From contig JARFRB010000116.1 in assembly GCA_029287455.1 (NCBI GenBank), forward strand, positions 1 to 64,000: 64,000 nucleotides of DNA, in the 5' to 3' direction. Source of the DNA: Pelagibius litoralis. Its GTDB lineage: Bacteria; Pseudomonadota; Alphaproteobacteria; Kiloniellales; DSM-21159. The notes under the pieces are model-generated. The model ran no database searches. It was not told the DNA's origin and was given only the letters and a program-made list of their open reading frames with translations. The translations under genes were made by a program, and so were the position numbers. The first letter of the stretch is position 1; the number at the start of each line of letters is the position of its first letter. Shown here one piece after another: positions 54,641 to 64,000 of this stretch.

Positions 54641-56368
54641 ATGTCGGGCCGCAAGACGCCGGAGAGTCTAAGGAGCCACCGCTGGTTCGGGGCCGAGGAT
54701 CTGCGGGCCTTCGGGCATCGCTCCCGGGCCTTGCAAATGGGCTACGAGCGGCAGGATTTTCTCGGTAAGCCGGTGATCGCCATTATAAACACGTGGAGCG
54801 ACATAAACCCCTGCCATGCTCACTTCCGCACCCGCGCCGAGGAGGTCAAGCGGGGGGTCTGGCAGGCGGGCGGATTCCCCCTGGAGCTCCCGGCCCTCTC
54901 GCTTGCCGAGACCTACGTCAAGCCGACCACAATGCTCTACCGGAATTTCCTGGCCATGGAGGTCGAGGAGCTGCTGCGCTCCCACCCCATCGACGGGGTT
55001 GTTCTGCTGGGCGGCTGCGACAAGACCACGCCCGGCACCATCATGGGCGCCATCAGCATGGACCTGCCGACGGTGTTCTTGCCGGCGGGGCCGATGCTGC
55101 GCGGCAATTGGAACGGCGAGGTCCTCGGCTCGGGCAGCGACGTCTGGAAGTACTGGGCGGACAAGCAGGCCGGGCGCATCGGCGAGGCGGAATGGCACGA
55201 AATGGAAGCCGGGATCGCGCGCTCCTTCGGCACCTGCATGACCATGGGCACTGCTGCGACCATGACGGCACTAGCGGATACGCTGGGGCTCTGCCTACCG
55301 GGCAGCTCCTCCATCCCCGCGCCGGACTCCGGGCATTCGCGCATGGCTTCGGCTTGCGGGCGCCGGATCGTGGAGATGGTCTGGGAGGACCTCAAGCCCT
55401 CGGATATCCTGACCCGGGAGTCCTTCGAGAACGCGCTGACCGTGCATATGGCCATGGCGGGCTCGACCAATGCCATGGTGCATCTCGTCGCCATGGCCAA
55501 GCGTGCCGGAGTGCCGCTCACCCTCGACGACTTCGACGCCTTTGCGCGCAAGATACCTGTGTTGGCGAACGTCCGGCCCTCGGGTGCCTATCTGATGGAG
55601 GATTTCTACTACGCCGGTGGATTGCGGGCGCTGCAGAACGTTTTGGCGCCCCATCTGCATGGGCACTGCAAGACAGTCGCCGGGATCACGCTGGGCCAAT
55701 CCTTCGCGGGCGCCGAGGTCTTCAACGGCGACGTCATCCGCTCGCTCGACAACCCCATCGGGGCCACCAGCGGCACGGCGATCCTGCGCGGCAACCTGGC
55801 GCCCGACGGCTGCGTGATGAAACCGGCCGCCGCCGACCCGCGCTTCCTGAAGCACAGTGGCCCGGCCTTGGTCTTCCGGACCTACGACGACATGGCGGCG
55901 GTCATGGAGGACGAAAGCCTGGACGTGACACCGGACAGTGTCTTGATCCTGCAGAACGCCGGGCCGGTCGGTGGTCCCGGCATGCCGGAGTGGGGCATGC
56001 TGCCGATCCCGCGCAAGCTTTTGAAGGCGGGGGTGAGGGATATGCTGCGCATTTCGGACGCCCGCATGTCGGGCACCAGCTATGGCGCTTGCGTGCTGCA
56101 CGTCTCGCCGGAAAGCCATATTGGCGGACCCTTGGCGGCGGTGCGCACGGGCGACCGTGTCTCCGTCGATGTGGAGGCCCGGTCCATCAGCGTCGACTTG
56201 AGCGACGAGGAGATCGCCGAGCGGCTGAAGAGCTGGTCGCCGCCTGACCGGGATTATCCGCGCGGCTACAACCGGCTCTTCGGCCAACACATACGTCAGG
56301 CCCACGAGGGCTGCGATTTCGATTTCCTGGAAGGGACCGAGCGGCTGCCCGAGCCGGAAATCCACTAA
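54641..56368 (+). CDS. IlvD/EDD family sugar-acid dehydratase (L-arabonate dehydratase-like)
   Basis: A 575-aa Fe-S dehydratase. The cluster ligands are Cys58 (NPCHAHF), Cys126 (GGCDKTTPG) and Cys199 (FGTCMTMGT), with Lys128 as the modified lysine and the catalytic Ser in [12 protein letters not shown]. This spacing matches the [2Fe-2S] aldonate dehydratases such as L-arabonate and D-xylonate dehydratase rather than branched-chain DHAD. The opening [20 protein letters not shown] is also characteristic. ATG 54641 has GGGGGAGG five bases before it; the longer frame from 54608 lacks one. The expected reaction is an aldonate to a 2-keto-3-deoxy acid. Confidence 0.92.
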   Translation: MSGRKTPESLRSHRWFGAEDLRAFGHRSRALQMGYERQDFLGKPVIAIINTWSDINPCHAHFRTRAEEVKRGVWQAGGFPLELPALSLAETYVKPTTMLYRNFLAMEVEELLRSHPIDGVVLLGGCDKTTPGTIMGAISMDLPTVFLPAGPMLRGNWNGEVLGSGSDVWKYWADKQAGRIGEAEWHEMEAGIARSFGTCMTMGTAATMTALADTLGLCLPGSSSIPAPDSGHSRMASACGRRIVEMVWEDLKPSDILTRESFENALTVHMAMAGSTNAMVHLVAMAKRAGVPLTLDDFDAFARKIPVLANVRPSGAYLMEDFYYAGGLRALQNVLAPHLHGHCKTVAGITLGQSFAGAEVFNGDVIRSLDNPIGATSGTAILRGNLAPDGCVMKPAAADPRFLKHSGPALVFRTYDDMAAVMEDESLDVTPDSVLILQNAGPVGGPGMPEWGMLPIPRKLLKAGVRDMLRISDARMSGTSYGACVLHVSPESHIGGPLAAVRTGDRVSVDVEARSISVDLSDEEIAERLKSWSPPDRDYPRGYNRLFGQHIRQAHEGCDFDFLEGTERLPEPEIH

Positions 56369-56395
56369 GCCTGCCCGCTCGTTTCGAGGACGATC

Positions 56396-57565
56396 ATGGC
56401 CATCGAGATTCCCGAGCCCGCCGATCTGGAGGCCCTGCGCGAAGGCCTGCGCGACCTCTGCCAGCACTTCGACGCCGCCTATTGGCGCGAGGTGGACGAG
56501 GACCGGGGTTATCCGGAGCGCTTCGTCGAGGCCTTGACCGAAGCGGGCTGGCTGGCGGCGCTGATCCCCGAGGCTTATGGCGGCTCTGGCCTGGGACTGA
56601 CGGAAGCCTCGGTCATTCTCGAGGAGATCAACCGTTCGGGCGGCAATTCCGGGGCCTGCCACGGCCAGATGTACAATATGTCCACCTTGCTGCGCGCCGG
56701 CTCCGAGGCTCAGAAGGAACGCTACCTGCCACCCATCGCCAAGGGCGAGCTCCGCCTTCAAGTCATGGCCGTCACCGAGCCCAGCACCGGGACCGATACC
56801 ACCAAGCTCAAGACCACCGCCAAACGCCATGGCGACCGCTATGTGGTCAACGGGCAAAAGGTTTGGACCTCGCGTGTCCAACATTCCGATCTCATGATCC
56901 TCCTGGCCCGCACCGCGCCCTTGGACGCAGTCAAGCGCAAGAGCGAGGGTCTCTCGGTCTTCCTGGTGGACCTGTCCGAGGCCATCGGCAAGGGTATGAC
57001 CGTCCAGCCGATCCGCAACATGGTCAATCACGAAACCAACCAGGTCTTCCTGGACGATCTCGAACTGCCCCTCGACAGCCTCATCGGGGAGGAGGGCAAG
57101 GGCTTCCGCTACATCCTGGAGGGCCTGAACGCGGAGCGTGCCTTGATCGCGGCCGAATGCATCGGCGACGGCCATTGGTTCGTGGAGAAGGCCGTGGCCT
57201 ACGCCGGCGAGCGGGTGGTCTTCGACCGGCCCATCGGCCAGAACCAGGGCATTCAGTTTCCCATCGCCCGCGCTTACGCGGATATCGAGGCGGCCAGCCT
57301 GATGCGCTTCAAGGCCTGCCGTCTGCACGACCTTGGGCGTCCTTGCGGCGCCGAGGCCAATATGGCGAAGCTCCTGGCGGCCGACGCGTCCTGGGCCGCC
57401 GCCAACGCCTGCCTGCAAACCCACGGCGGATTCGGCTTCGCCGCCGAATACGACGTGGAGCGCAAGTTCCGCGAAACCCGCCTCTACCAGGTGGCGCCCA
57501 TCTCCACGAATCTCATCCTGGCTTACCTCGGTGAACACGTGCTGGGCATGCCGAGATCTTATTGA
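56396..57565 (+). CDS. Acyl-CoA dehydrogenase family protein
   Basis: A 389-aa flavoprotein. The FAD-binding segments VMAVTEPSTGTDTTKLKT and VWTSRVQHSDLMILLAR and the C-terminal LQTHGGFGFAAEYDVER helix are intact. At the short/medium-chain catalytic Glu position the sequence reads LYQVAPISTN, with Gln instead of Glu. An alternative Glu is present in GLNAERALIAAE, the place used by isovaleryl-CoA dehydrogenase. The substrate is probably a branched or unusual acyl-CoA. It follows the dehydratase by 27 nt and may be co-transcribed, although it does not obviously fit the sugar-acid route. Confidence 0.9.
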   Translation: MAIEIPEPADLEALREGLRDLCQHFDAAYWREVDEDRGYPERFVEALTEAGWLAALIPEAYGGSGLGLTEASVILEEINRSGGNSGACHGQMYNMSTLLRAGSEAQKERYLPPIAKGELRLQVMAVTEPSTGTDTTKLKTTAKRHGDRYVVNGQKVWTSRVQHSDLMILLARTAPLDAVKRKSEGLSVFLVDLSEAIGKGMTVQPIRNMVNHETNQVFLDDLELPLDSLIGEEGKGFRYILEGLNAERALIAAECIGDGHWFVEKAVAYAGERVVFDRPIGQNQGIQFPIARAYADIEAASLMRFKACRLHDLGRPCGAEANMAKLLAADASWAAANACLQTHGGFGFAAEYDVERKFRETRLYQVAPISTNLILAYLGEHVLGMPRSY

Positions 57566-57592
57566 CGGATAAAGAGGCGATGGGGGCTGCCG

Positions 57593-58261
57593 CTAGAAAT
57601 CGAGATTCGCGTAGTGGGGCGGTGGCGGGGTGCCCGGAAGCAGATCCGCCAGGATCGGGCGCATGGACGGGCGGGACTTGATCCGCGCGTACCAGTCACG
57701 CGCGCTCGGGTGATCGTCCCAGGGCACGTCACCCAGGTAGTCGATGCAGGATAGATGCGCGGCGGCGGTCAGGTCGGCGCGGCTCACGTTCTCGCCGGCC
57801 AGCCAGTTGCGCCGGTCGGTCAGCCAGCCGATGTAGTCGAGATGGTAATGGATATTCTGGTTGGCCGCGCGGATGGCGCTTGAGTTGGGATTTCCGCTGC
57901 CGAGCAGCCGCTTGATGACCTTCTCTTCCAAGAGCAAGCCCGAAACCTCTTGCCCGAATTTCCGGTCGAACCATTGTTCGAGGCGCCGCACCTCCGCCCG
58001 GTCCAGCGGGTCCTCGCCGAGCAAGGTCGGTTCCGGATGAACATCCTCCAGGTATTCGGCGATGACGACGGCATCGGGAATGACGCTGCCGTCGGGCGTC
58101 AGTAAGACCGGGACCTCGCCGGCCGGATTGAGCCGCAAGAAGTCTTCGCGCCGCTCCCAAATCTTCTCCGCGCGCAGTTCCGCCTCAAGCCCTTTTTCTC
58201 GGAGCAGCAAGCGGATTTTTCGGGATCCTGGATCGAGAGGCAAATGATAAAGCGTGTGCAT
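57593..58261 (-). CDS. Glutathione S-transferase family protein
   Basis: A 222-aa two-domain GST. The thioredoxin-like N-domain runs LYHLPLDPGSRKIRLLLREK (Ser12 or Ser-Arg near the glutathione thiol), NPAGEVPVLLTPDG (cis-Pro) and DAVVIAEYLED (Glu-Ser position altered to Asp-Ala). The helical C-domain follows, with ADLTAAAHLSCIDYLGDV. The substrate is unknown. It converges on the acyl-CoA dehydrogenase gene with a 27-nt gap. Confidence 0.88.
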   Translation of the reverse strand: MHTLYHLPLDPGSRKIRLLLREKGLEAELRAEKIWERREDFLRLNPAGEVPVLLTPDGSVIPDAVVIAEYLEDVHPEPTLLGEDPLDRAEVRRLEQWFDRKFGQEVSGLLLEEKVIKRLLGSGNPNSSAIRAANQNIHYHLDYIGWLTDRRNWLAGENVSRADLTAAAHLSCIDYLGDVPWDDHPSARDWYARIKSRPSMRPILADLLPGTPPPPHYANLDF

Positions 58262-58416
58262 GGGTAGCGATCATAGACACTGCCGCGCGGAAATGAAGTC
58301 CGTCGCGATGCGTCGCGAGCCCGCACCCCTTTTGATGCCTCTGGCGACGCGGGCGGTACGCTGGTAGGGTCCCGGCCCGGCCCTCGGGCGGGTGGCGGCT
58401 CAGTTTCACATTCACG

Positions 58417-58866
58417 ATGGAATGTTCGGTGGTTGAAGCTCAACTTGATGAGGCGGACCATGCCCTGATCGGCGTGGCCCAGGAAACGATCCGGCGGTTC
58501 TACAAGCCGGATTGGAACCAGGTCGCGGCGGCCGTGCGCACCCGCTCCGGCCGGACCTTCACGTCGGTCAATCTGGATACCCATGTCGGTGTCGCCGGGG
58601 TCTGCGCCGAGCCCATCGCGATCGGCCAGGCGATTCTAGCGGCCCAGTCCGAAGCCGACCGGGAGATCGCTTCGGTGGTGGCGGTGCGCGGCTTCGGCGG
58701 GCAACGGCCGCCCGAGCGGATCGAGATCGTCTCTCCTTGCGGTAAATGCCGGGAACTGATCGCCGACTACGGGCCGGAGGCCCACGTCCTGGTGCCCAGC
58801 GAGTCGGGGCCGAGCAAGATCGCGATCGCGCACCTGCTGCCGAGAAAGTACAACAAGCATCCGTGA
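58417..58866 (+). CDS. Cytidine/blasticidin-S deaminase-like protein
   Basis: A 149-aa zinc deaminase. The active site is Cys63-Ala-Glu65 in GVCAEPIAIGQA and Cys108/Cys111 in SPCGKCREL, the three-Cys zinc set shared by cytidine and blasticidin-S deaminases. VNLDTHVGVAGV replaces the VNxE-type nucleoside-binding motif of true cytidine deaminases, so a non-cytidine substrate is plausible. The start is ATG 58417, with ATG 58422 out of frame. It stands alone between a GST gene and a TAXI binding protein. Confidence 0.85.
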   Translation: MECSVVEAQLDEADHALIGVAQETIRRFYKPDWNQVAAAVRTRSGRTFTSVNLDTHVGVAGVCAEPIAIGQAILAAQSEADREIASVVAVRGFGGQRPPERIEIVSPCGKCRELIADYGPEAHVLVPSESGPSKIAIAHLLPRKYNKHP

Positions 58867-58956
58867 CCACGGCCTCTCGCCCTGGCGGGCTCCGGACGCG
58901 GCTGCTATATAAGGTTTACCGTAACACCTGGTTCATCTTTTTGGAGGGCATGGCCC

Positions 58957-60045
58957 TTGCCGATCCACCGCCGCAGGGTGCTGAAGAGCCTGGCCGCGTT
59001 GGGCGGTGCCAGCCTCCTGCCCGACGCGACGGCCTGGGCGAAGACGCCCCGCTTCTTTCGAATCGGCACGGGTTCCACCGGCGGCACCTATTTTCCTATC
59101 GGCGGCTTGATCGCCAGCGCCATCAGCAGCCCACCGGGAAGCCGGCCCTGTGATCGGGGGGGCAGTTGTGGCGTCCCCGATTTGATCGCGGTTGCGCAAT
59201 CGACCGAGGGCTCGGTCTACAACGTCGCGGCGGTGTCCGAAGGGCGGCTGGAGTCGGGTCTCAGCCAAGCGGACGTCGCCTACTGGGCCTATACCGGGAC
59301 GGGCGTCTATGAAGAGGCTGGACGCCTGCCCAACCTTCGGGCGATCGCCAATCTCTATCCCGAGGCACTGCAGTTCGTGGTGCGCGTGGATTCCGGCGTC
59401 CACCGCATCCCCGATCTCGTGGGCAAGCGGGTTTCGCTCGATCGCGAAGGCTCGGGAACCTTGGTGGACGCCAAGCTGGTCTTGAGCGCCTGGGGTCTGA
59501 CGCCGGACGATCTAGAGGTGGTGAATTATCCGCCCGATCACGCGGTTGAGGAGGTTCGACGAGGCGAACTCGACGGCTTCTTCCTCGTCGCCGGAACGCC
59601 GACCGCTGCCATCACCGATCTCGCTCACGATACCCAAATCCGCCTCCTGCCCATCAACGGCGAGGAAGCCGACTGGCTGTTGGATCGTTACCCCTTCTTC
59701 GCGCGGGCCCTGGTGGGGGCGGGAACCTATCACTCGGTGCCGGCTATCGAGACTCTGTCGGTGGGGGCCCAGTGGATGGTTTCCGCCGAGGTGGACGAGG
59801 AGCTTGTCTTTGGCATCACGGCGGCGCTTTGGCACCCAACGACCCGCGCGCTGCTGGACGGCGGGCATCCGAAGGGCGAACTGATCACCTTCGGCACTGC
59901 GCTGAACGGCGTGGGTGTCCCTTTGCATCGGGGCGCCAAGCGCTACTACGAAGAGCGCGGTGTAACAGTGATCGAAGTGGAGCCGCCCTTGGAGGACGAG
60001 ACACCTCCGGACTCCGGAGAGCCGGAGGCGGAGGCCACGCAGTAG
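58957..60045 (+). CDS. TAXI family TRAP transporter solute-binding protein
   Basis: A 362-aa periplasmic binding protein. The N-terminus HRRRVLKSLAALGGASLL resembles a twin-arginine signal, followed by the mature start FFRIGTGSTGGTYFPIGG, the TAXI hallmark. SCGVPDLIAVAQSTEGSVYN and SQADVAYWAYTGTGVY are also family-typical. The start is TTG 58957, with GGAGG ten bases upstream. The C-terminal ~20 residues are acidic and Pro-rich. The TRAP membrane subunits (fused DctQM type) are not in the window, so the transporter partner is elsewhere. Confidence 0.88.
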   Translation: MPIHRRRVLKSLAALGGASLLPDATAWAKTPRFFRIGTGSTGGTYFPIGGLIASAISSPPGSRPCDRGGSCGVPDLIAVAQSTEGSVYNVAAVSEGRLESGLSQADVAYWAYTGTGVYEEAGRLPNLRAIANLYPEALQFVVRVDSGVHRIPDLVGKRVSLDREGSGTLVDAKLVLSAWGLTPDDLEVVNYPPDHAVEEVRRGELDGFFLVAGTPTAAITDLAHDTQIRLLPINGEEADWLLDRYPFFARALVGAGTYHSVPAIETLSVGAQWMVSAEVDEELVFGITAALWHPTTRALLDGGHPKGELITFGTALNGVGVPLHRGAKRYYEERGVTVIEVEPPLEDETPPDSGEPEAEATQ

Positions 60046-60058
60046 GCTCGGCTTTGCC

Positions 60059-60706
60059 TCACGGATTCTCCAGAACCCAAGGCTCCGATTCGGCCGCGGC
60101 GAGCCATGCCTGCATTTGGGGAAGCGACCAAAGCGCCGCGATGTAGTCGCGCGCCGCCGTGCCCAGTGGTAGGCCGTAGGTCAGGAACCTTCCGGCGACA
60201 GGTGCGAAGAAGGCATCCGCGATCCCCGGCGCGCCGAAGAGGAAATCGCCCTGTCCGGCGGCCTCTGCGCGGCAGTCCCGCCAGATCTCCAAGATCCTCG
60301 CGCAGTCGGCGGCAACCGCGCCGCCAGGGTCCTCGAACTCGGTCCTCCGGCGCAGATCCATGGGCCAGGCTTCCCGCAGGGCCGCGAAGCCCGCGTGCAT
60401 CTCCGCCGTCACCGCCCGCGCCCGCGCCCGGGCGCTGCGCTCCTGGGGCCAGAGCCCCGCCTCGGGGAAGAGCTCCGCGAGATACTCGCCGATCGCCAGG
60501 GAGTCCCAGATCACAAGATCGCCGTGCAAGAGGCAGGGTACCCGCCCGCTGGCGGAGTAAGCGCGGATTTGTTCCTCCGTCTCCGGCAGGTCGAGCGGGA
60601 TCAAGACCTCGTCGAACTCGGCGCCGGTCAAGGCGAGCGCAAGCCAGCCCCGCAGCGACCAGGAAGAATAGTTCTTGTTTCCGATGACGAGTGTAAGATC
60701 GCTCAT
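60059..60706 (-). CDS. Glutathione S-transferase family protein
   Basis: A 215-aa GST of a type related to zeta/maleylacetoacetate isomerase-like proteins. The N-terminal NKNYSSWSLRGWLALAL contains the Ser-Ser-Trp-Ser active-site region, SGRVPCLLHGD has the cis-Pro, and IWDSLAIGEYLAELFPEAGL contains the Asp-Ser for the gamma-glutamyl group. The helical C-domain is complete. It converges on the TAXI gene with a 13-nt gap. The function is unknown. Confidence 0.88.
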   Translation of the reverse strand: MSDLTLVIGNKNYSSWSLRGWLALALTGAEFDEVLIPLDLPETEEQIRAYSASGRVPCLLHGDLVIWDSLAIGEYLAELFPEAGLWPQERSARARARAVTAEMHAGFAALREAWPMDLRRRTEFEDPGGAVAADCARILEIWRDCRAEAAGQGDFLFGAPGIADAFFAPVAGRFLTYGLPLGTAARDYIAALWSLPQMQAWLAAAESEPWVLENP

Positions 60707-60819
60707 TGGCTAAGGCTTTCCTTGCCTGCGATTGGGTGGAAGATCTGGCTATAGGTGCCGCGTGCCGGTGTCGCAACACTCAATGCCGCAATACTCACCA
60801 CGATGGGGATGAAAAGACC

Positions 60820-62226
<1,407 letters not shown>

Positions 62227-62248
62227 CCGTCCCGCCCTGGTTTTCCGG

Positions 62249-62303
62249 CATTGCGAGGCGCCCTTTATCCTCGTCATTGCGAGCCGAAGGCGTCGCAATG
62301 ACG
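62249..62303. repeat. REP-like palindrome, copy 4
   Basis: CGTCATTGCGA (62272-62282) and TCGCAATGACG (62293-62303) are perfect 11-bp arms with a short inner GCC/GGC stem. A partial unit CATTGCGAGG precedes it at 62249. It lies between the convergent M17 peptidase and GhrA-like genes and could act as a terminator. Confidence 0.85.
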
Positions 62304-62326
62304 GATGGCATTTTCTCCAGCGCTCT

Positions 62327-63256
62327 CTAATACCCGCGCTTGAAGTCCACGACGTTTTCTAGTGGCAGCCCGGCCTCCATGCGCTCCACGTTGGCCGCCA
62401 GGGACTCGATGGCGGTTTCGGGCACGGTGATCGAGGCGACATGGGGTGTGACGACCACCCGGGGGTGCTGCCAGAAGGGGTGGCCGGCCGGCAGGGGCTC
62501 GTCGTGGAATACGTCCAGGGAGGCGGAATCGATATGCCCGCTTTCCAGGGCCGCCAAGAGGTCTTCCTCCACCAGGTGGCCGCCCCGCCCGGCGTTGATG
62601 ATGCAAGCGCCGGCGGGCAGCTTGGCGAAAGTGTCCGCGTTCAGGATGCCTCGGGTTTCGTCGGTCAGGGGCACCAGGCAGACTAGGATCTCCGTGCGCG
62701 CGAGGAAGTCCTCCAGCCCCTCGCTCCCGTGATAGCAATCGATGCCGTCTAGTGCCTTTGGCGAGCGGCTCCAACCCGCTACGTCCAGCCTGAGCGTGGC
62801 AAGCTTCTCCGCCGCGTCGCTGCCCAGCACGCCCAGCCCCATGATGCCGACGCGGCGCTTCCAGGCGGGAACGAAGGGCAGGATCTTCCAGGTCTCGCAG
62901 GCTTGCTGATCGCGGTAGTCCAGCATGCGGCGGTGATGGAACAGCGTCTGCATCACCACGTACTCCGTCATGCCGGAAGTCAGGCCGCGCTCGACCATGC
63001 GCACAACGGGCACCTGGGGCGGCAGCTTGGGGTCACTCGCCAGGTGGTCGATCCCAGCGCCCAGGGAGAAAATGGCCTTCAGGTTCTTAAAGCCGGCCAG
63101 CAGGCCCGCGGGCGGCTTCCAGATCAGGGTGTACTCGATCTCGTCGGGGTCGCCGAGGTCCGGCCAAACCCGAACCTCCATCTCGGGAAGACGCGCGCGG
63201 ATCGCGGGAACCCAGAGTTCGGCGCGGTCCGCGTCGGATTTGAAAAGAAGAGCCAA
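62327..63256 (-). CDS. Glyoxylate/hydroxypyruvate reductase A-like D-2-hydroxyacid dehydrogenase
   Basis: A 309-aa D-isomer-specific 2-hydroxyacid dehydrogenase of the GhrA subfamily. The NAD(P) motif is VGIMGLGVLGSDAAEKL, and the catalytic Arg/Glu/His set lies in INAGRGGHLVEEDL, LDVFHDEPLPAGHPFW and VVVTPHVASIT. It reduces glyoxylate or hydroxypyruvate with NADPH. It complements the GarR-like reductase at 4.1 kb in C2/C3 acid metabolism, although the two are far apart. Confidence 0.92.
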   Translation of the reverse strand: MALLFKSDADRAELWVPAIRARLPEMEVRVWPDLGDPDEIEYTLIWKPPAGLLAGFKNLKAIFSLGAGIDHLASDPKLPPQVPVVRMVERGLTSGMTEYVVMQTLFHHRRMLDYRDQQACETWKILPFVPAWKRRVGIMGLGVLGSDAAEKLATLRLDVAGWSRSPKALDGIDCYHGSEGLEDFLARTEILVCLVPLTDETRGILNADTFAKLPAGACIINAGRGGHLVEEDLLAALESGHIDSASLDVFHDEPLPAGHPFWQHPRVVVTPHVASITVPETAIESLAANVERMEAGLPLENVVDFKRGY

Positions 63257-63323
63257 GCCCCAAAACCCCCTTTGCGAAGAAAGATGGCGCCGCTCGGTCG
63301 ACGGAGCGTGCAGGCTATAGCTC

Positions 63324-64000
63324 TTACATGCTTACCGCGCCGGTTTCCACGGCTTCTAGGTCGAAGGCGGCTTTCATGAGGGCTTGCGTGTAGGCTTGTT
63401 CGGGCGCGTCGAAGATCCGCGTGGCGGGTCCCTGCTCGACCACGCGGCCGTCCTTCAGGACTATGACCTCGTCGGCGAGAGCGCGGACCACCTTGAGATC
63501 ATGGCTGATGAAGAGATAGGCCAGGCTGTGCCGGGCTTGCAGGTCGCGCAGCAGGTCCACGATCTGCGCTTGCACCGACATGTCGAGGGCGCTGGTTGGC
63601 TCGTCCAGGACAACGAAGCGCGGTTTCAGCACCATGGCCCGCGCGATGGCGATGCGCTGGCGCTGTCCCCCGGAAAACTCGTGCGGATAGCGGTGGCGGC
63701 TTTCCGGGTCGAGGCCCACTTCGACCAGCGCGTCCACGATCATTTCGTCGCGCGCCGCCGCGTCGGTGCCCATGTCGTGCACCCGCAGCCCCTCCGCCAC
63801 GATGTCGCCAACCGAAAGGCGCGGGCTAAGGGAGCCGTATGGGTCTTGAAAGACCACCTGCATCTCCCGGCGCAGGGGGCGCATGCCGCGCCGGCCGATG
63901 CCGTCGATGCGGCTGCCCTCGAAACTGATTTCCCCGGTGCTGCGAATGAGGCGCAGCAGCGCTAGAGCCAAGGTGGTCTTGCCGGAGCCTGACTCACCGA
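63324..64000 (-). CDS. Peptide/nickel-type ABC transporter ATP-binding protein, truncated by the window end
   Basis: The C-terminal 225 residues of an ATPase whose 5' part lies beyond 64000. The edge of the window encodes Walker A GESGSGKTT. Q-loop VFQDPYGSLSPRLSV, signature FSGGQRQRIAIARA, Walker B RFVVLDEPTSALD and the switch FISHDLKVVRALAD are intact. This fits dipeptide/oligopeptide importers (DppF/OppF) or the second half of YejF-type tandem ATPases. The partner permeases are not visible, so the choice between these is open. Confidence 0.9.
   Translation of the reverse strand, partial: GESGSGKTTLALALLRLIRSTGEISFEGSRIDGIGRRGMRPLRREMQVVFQDPYGSLSPRLSVGDIVAEGLRVHDMGTDAAARDEMIVDALVEVGLDPESRHRYPHEFSGGQRQRIAIARAMVLKPRFVVLDEPTSALDMSVQAQIVDLLRDLQARHSLAYLFISHDLKVVRALADEVIVLKDGRVVEQGPATRIFDAPEQAYTQALMKAAFDLEAVETGAVSM

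Overview
The window is GC-rich, densely packed chromosomal DNA from an alphaproteobacterium, most likely of the Rhodospirillales/Kiloniellales type. This rests on gene content: a RegB/RegA-type redox two-component pair, an MmcB-type DNA repair nuclease, a GluQ-type tRNA modifier, NnrU, a LapG-like cysteine protease, a TAXI-type TRAP binding protein and several BKACE/MttB/dimethylglycine-dehydrogenase-type catabolic genes. No phage, transposase, CRISPR array, plasmid origin or rRNA operon was seen. There is one tRNA gene, tRNA-Arg(CCG).

Layout. 1-2 kb: tail of a flavin monooxygenase and a PAS/degenerate-GGDEF/EAL protein. 2.1-5.6 kb: a catabolic island (lambda-crystallin-type hydroxyacid dehydrogenase, BKACE beta-keto acid cleavage enzyme, GarR-like reductase, carboxymuconolactone-decarboxylase-like protein). 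5.8-10.9 kb: a TetR regulator divergent from an RND efflux operon whose pump gene carries a frameshift in a C run and an in-frame TAG. 10.9-15.8 kb: a five-gene minus-strand operon with acetoacetyl-CoA synthetase, an aminotransferase, a cobalt-type nitrile hydratase (alpha, beta) and its accessory protein. 16-22.5 kb: two overlapping EamA transporters, a DUF3429 protein, DNA polymerase I and a metal-dependent hydrolase broken by a frameshift and a 44-bp tandem duplication. 22.6-27.4 kb: a CHCC zinc-finger protein, an ABC ATPase coupled to a lipoprotein lipase-like protein, and a large membrane-anchored peptidoglycan-binding/TPR protein. 27.6-33.3 kb: tRNA-Arg, a 2OG-oxygenase-like protein, mmcB, an ICMT-like methyltransferase, hldE, a UDP-glucuronate decarboxylase-like gene and a metallophosphatase. 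33.7-36.6 kb: a hairpin-rich leader, a LapG-like protease and regA/regB. 36.7-47 kb: mostly housekeeping or maintenance genes (NnrU, HNH nuclease, peroxiredoxin-like, carboxylesterase, AlkA-type glycosylase, GluQ-RS, two M16 peptidases, mutL). 47-57.6 kb: a second catabolic region with dimethylglycine dehydrogenase-like and MttB-like genes next to a sugar-acid set (aldehyde dehydrogenase, uronate dehydrogenase, SMP-30 lactonase, IlvD/EDD dehydratase) and an acyl-CoA dehydrogenase. 57.6-64 kb: two GSTs, a cytidine/blasticidin deaminase-like protein, an orphan TAXI binding protein, an M17 aminopeptidase, a GhrA-like reductase and a truncated peptide ABC ATPase.

How the genes may work together (inference). 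The lifestyle looks like that of a heterotroph using methylated amines, sugar acids, beta-hydroxy/keto acids and nitriles. BKACE enzymes release acetoacetate, which the acetoacetyl-CoA synthetase in the window could activate. The uronate dehydrogenase, lactonase, dehydratase and semialdehyde dehydrogenase could form most of a non-phosphorylating sugar-acid route to 2-oxoglutarate. The MttB-like methyltransferase and dimethylglycine dehydrogenase could demethylate a betaine stepwise.

A REP-like palindromic repeat (core GTCATTGCGAGC / GCTCGCAATGAC) recurs at four intergenic sites, each just 3' of a plus-strand gene. Start codons were chosen from Shine-Dalgarno spacing and protein alignment from memory. 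No database search was run.
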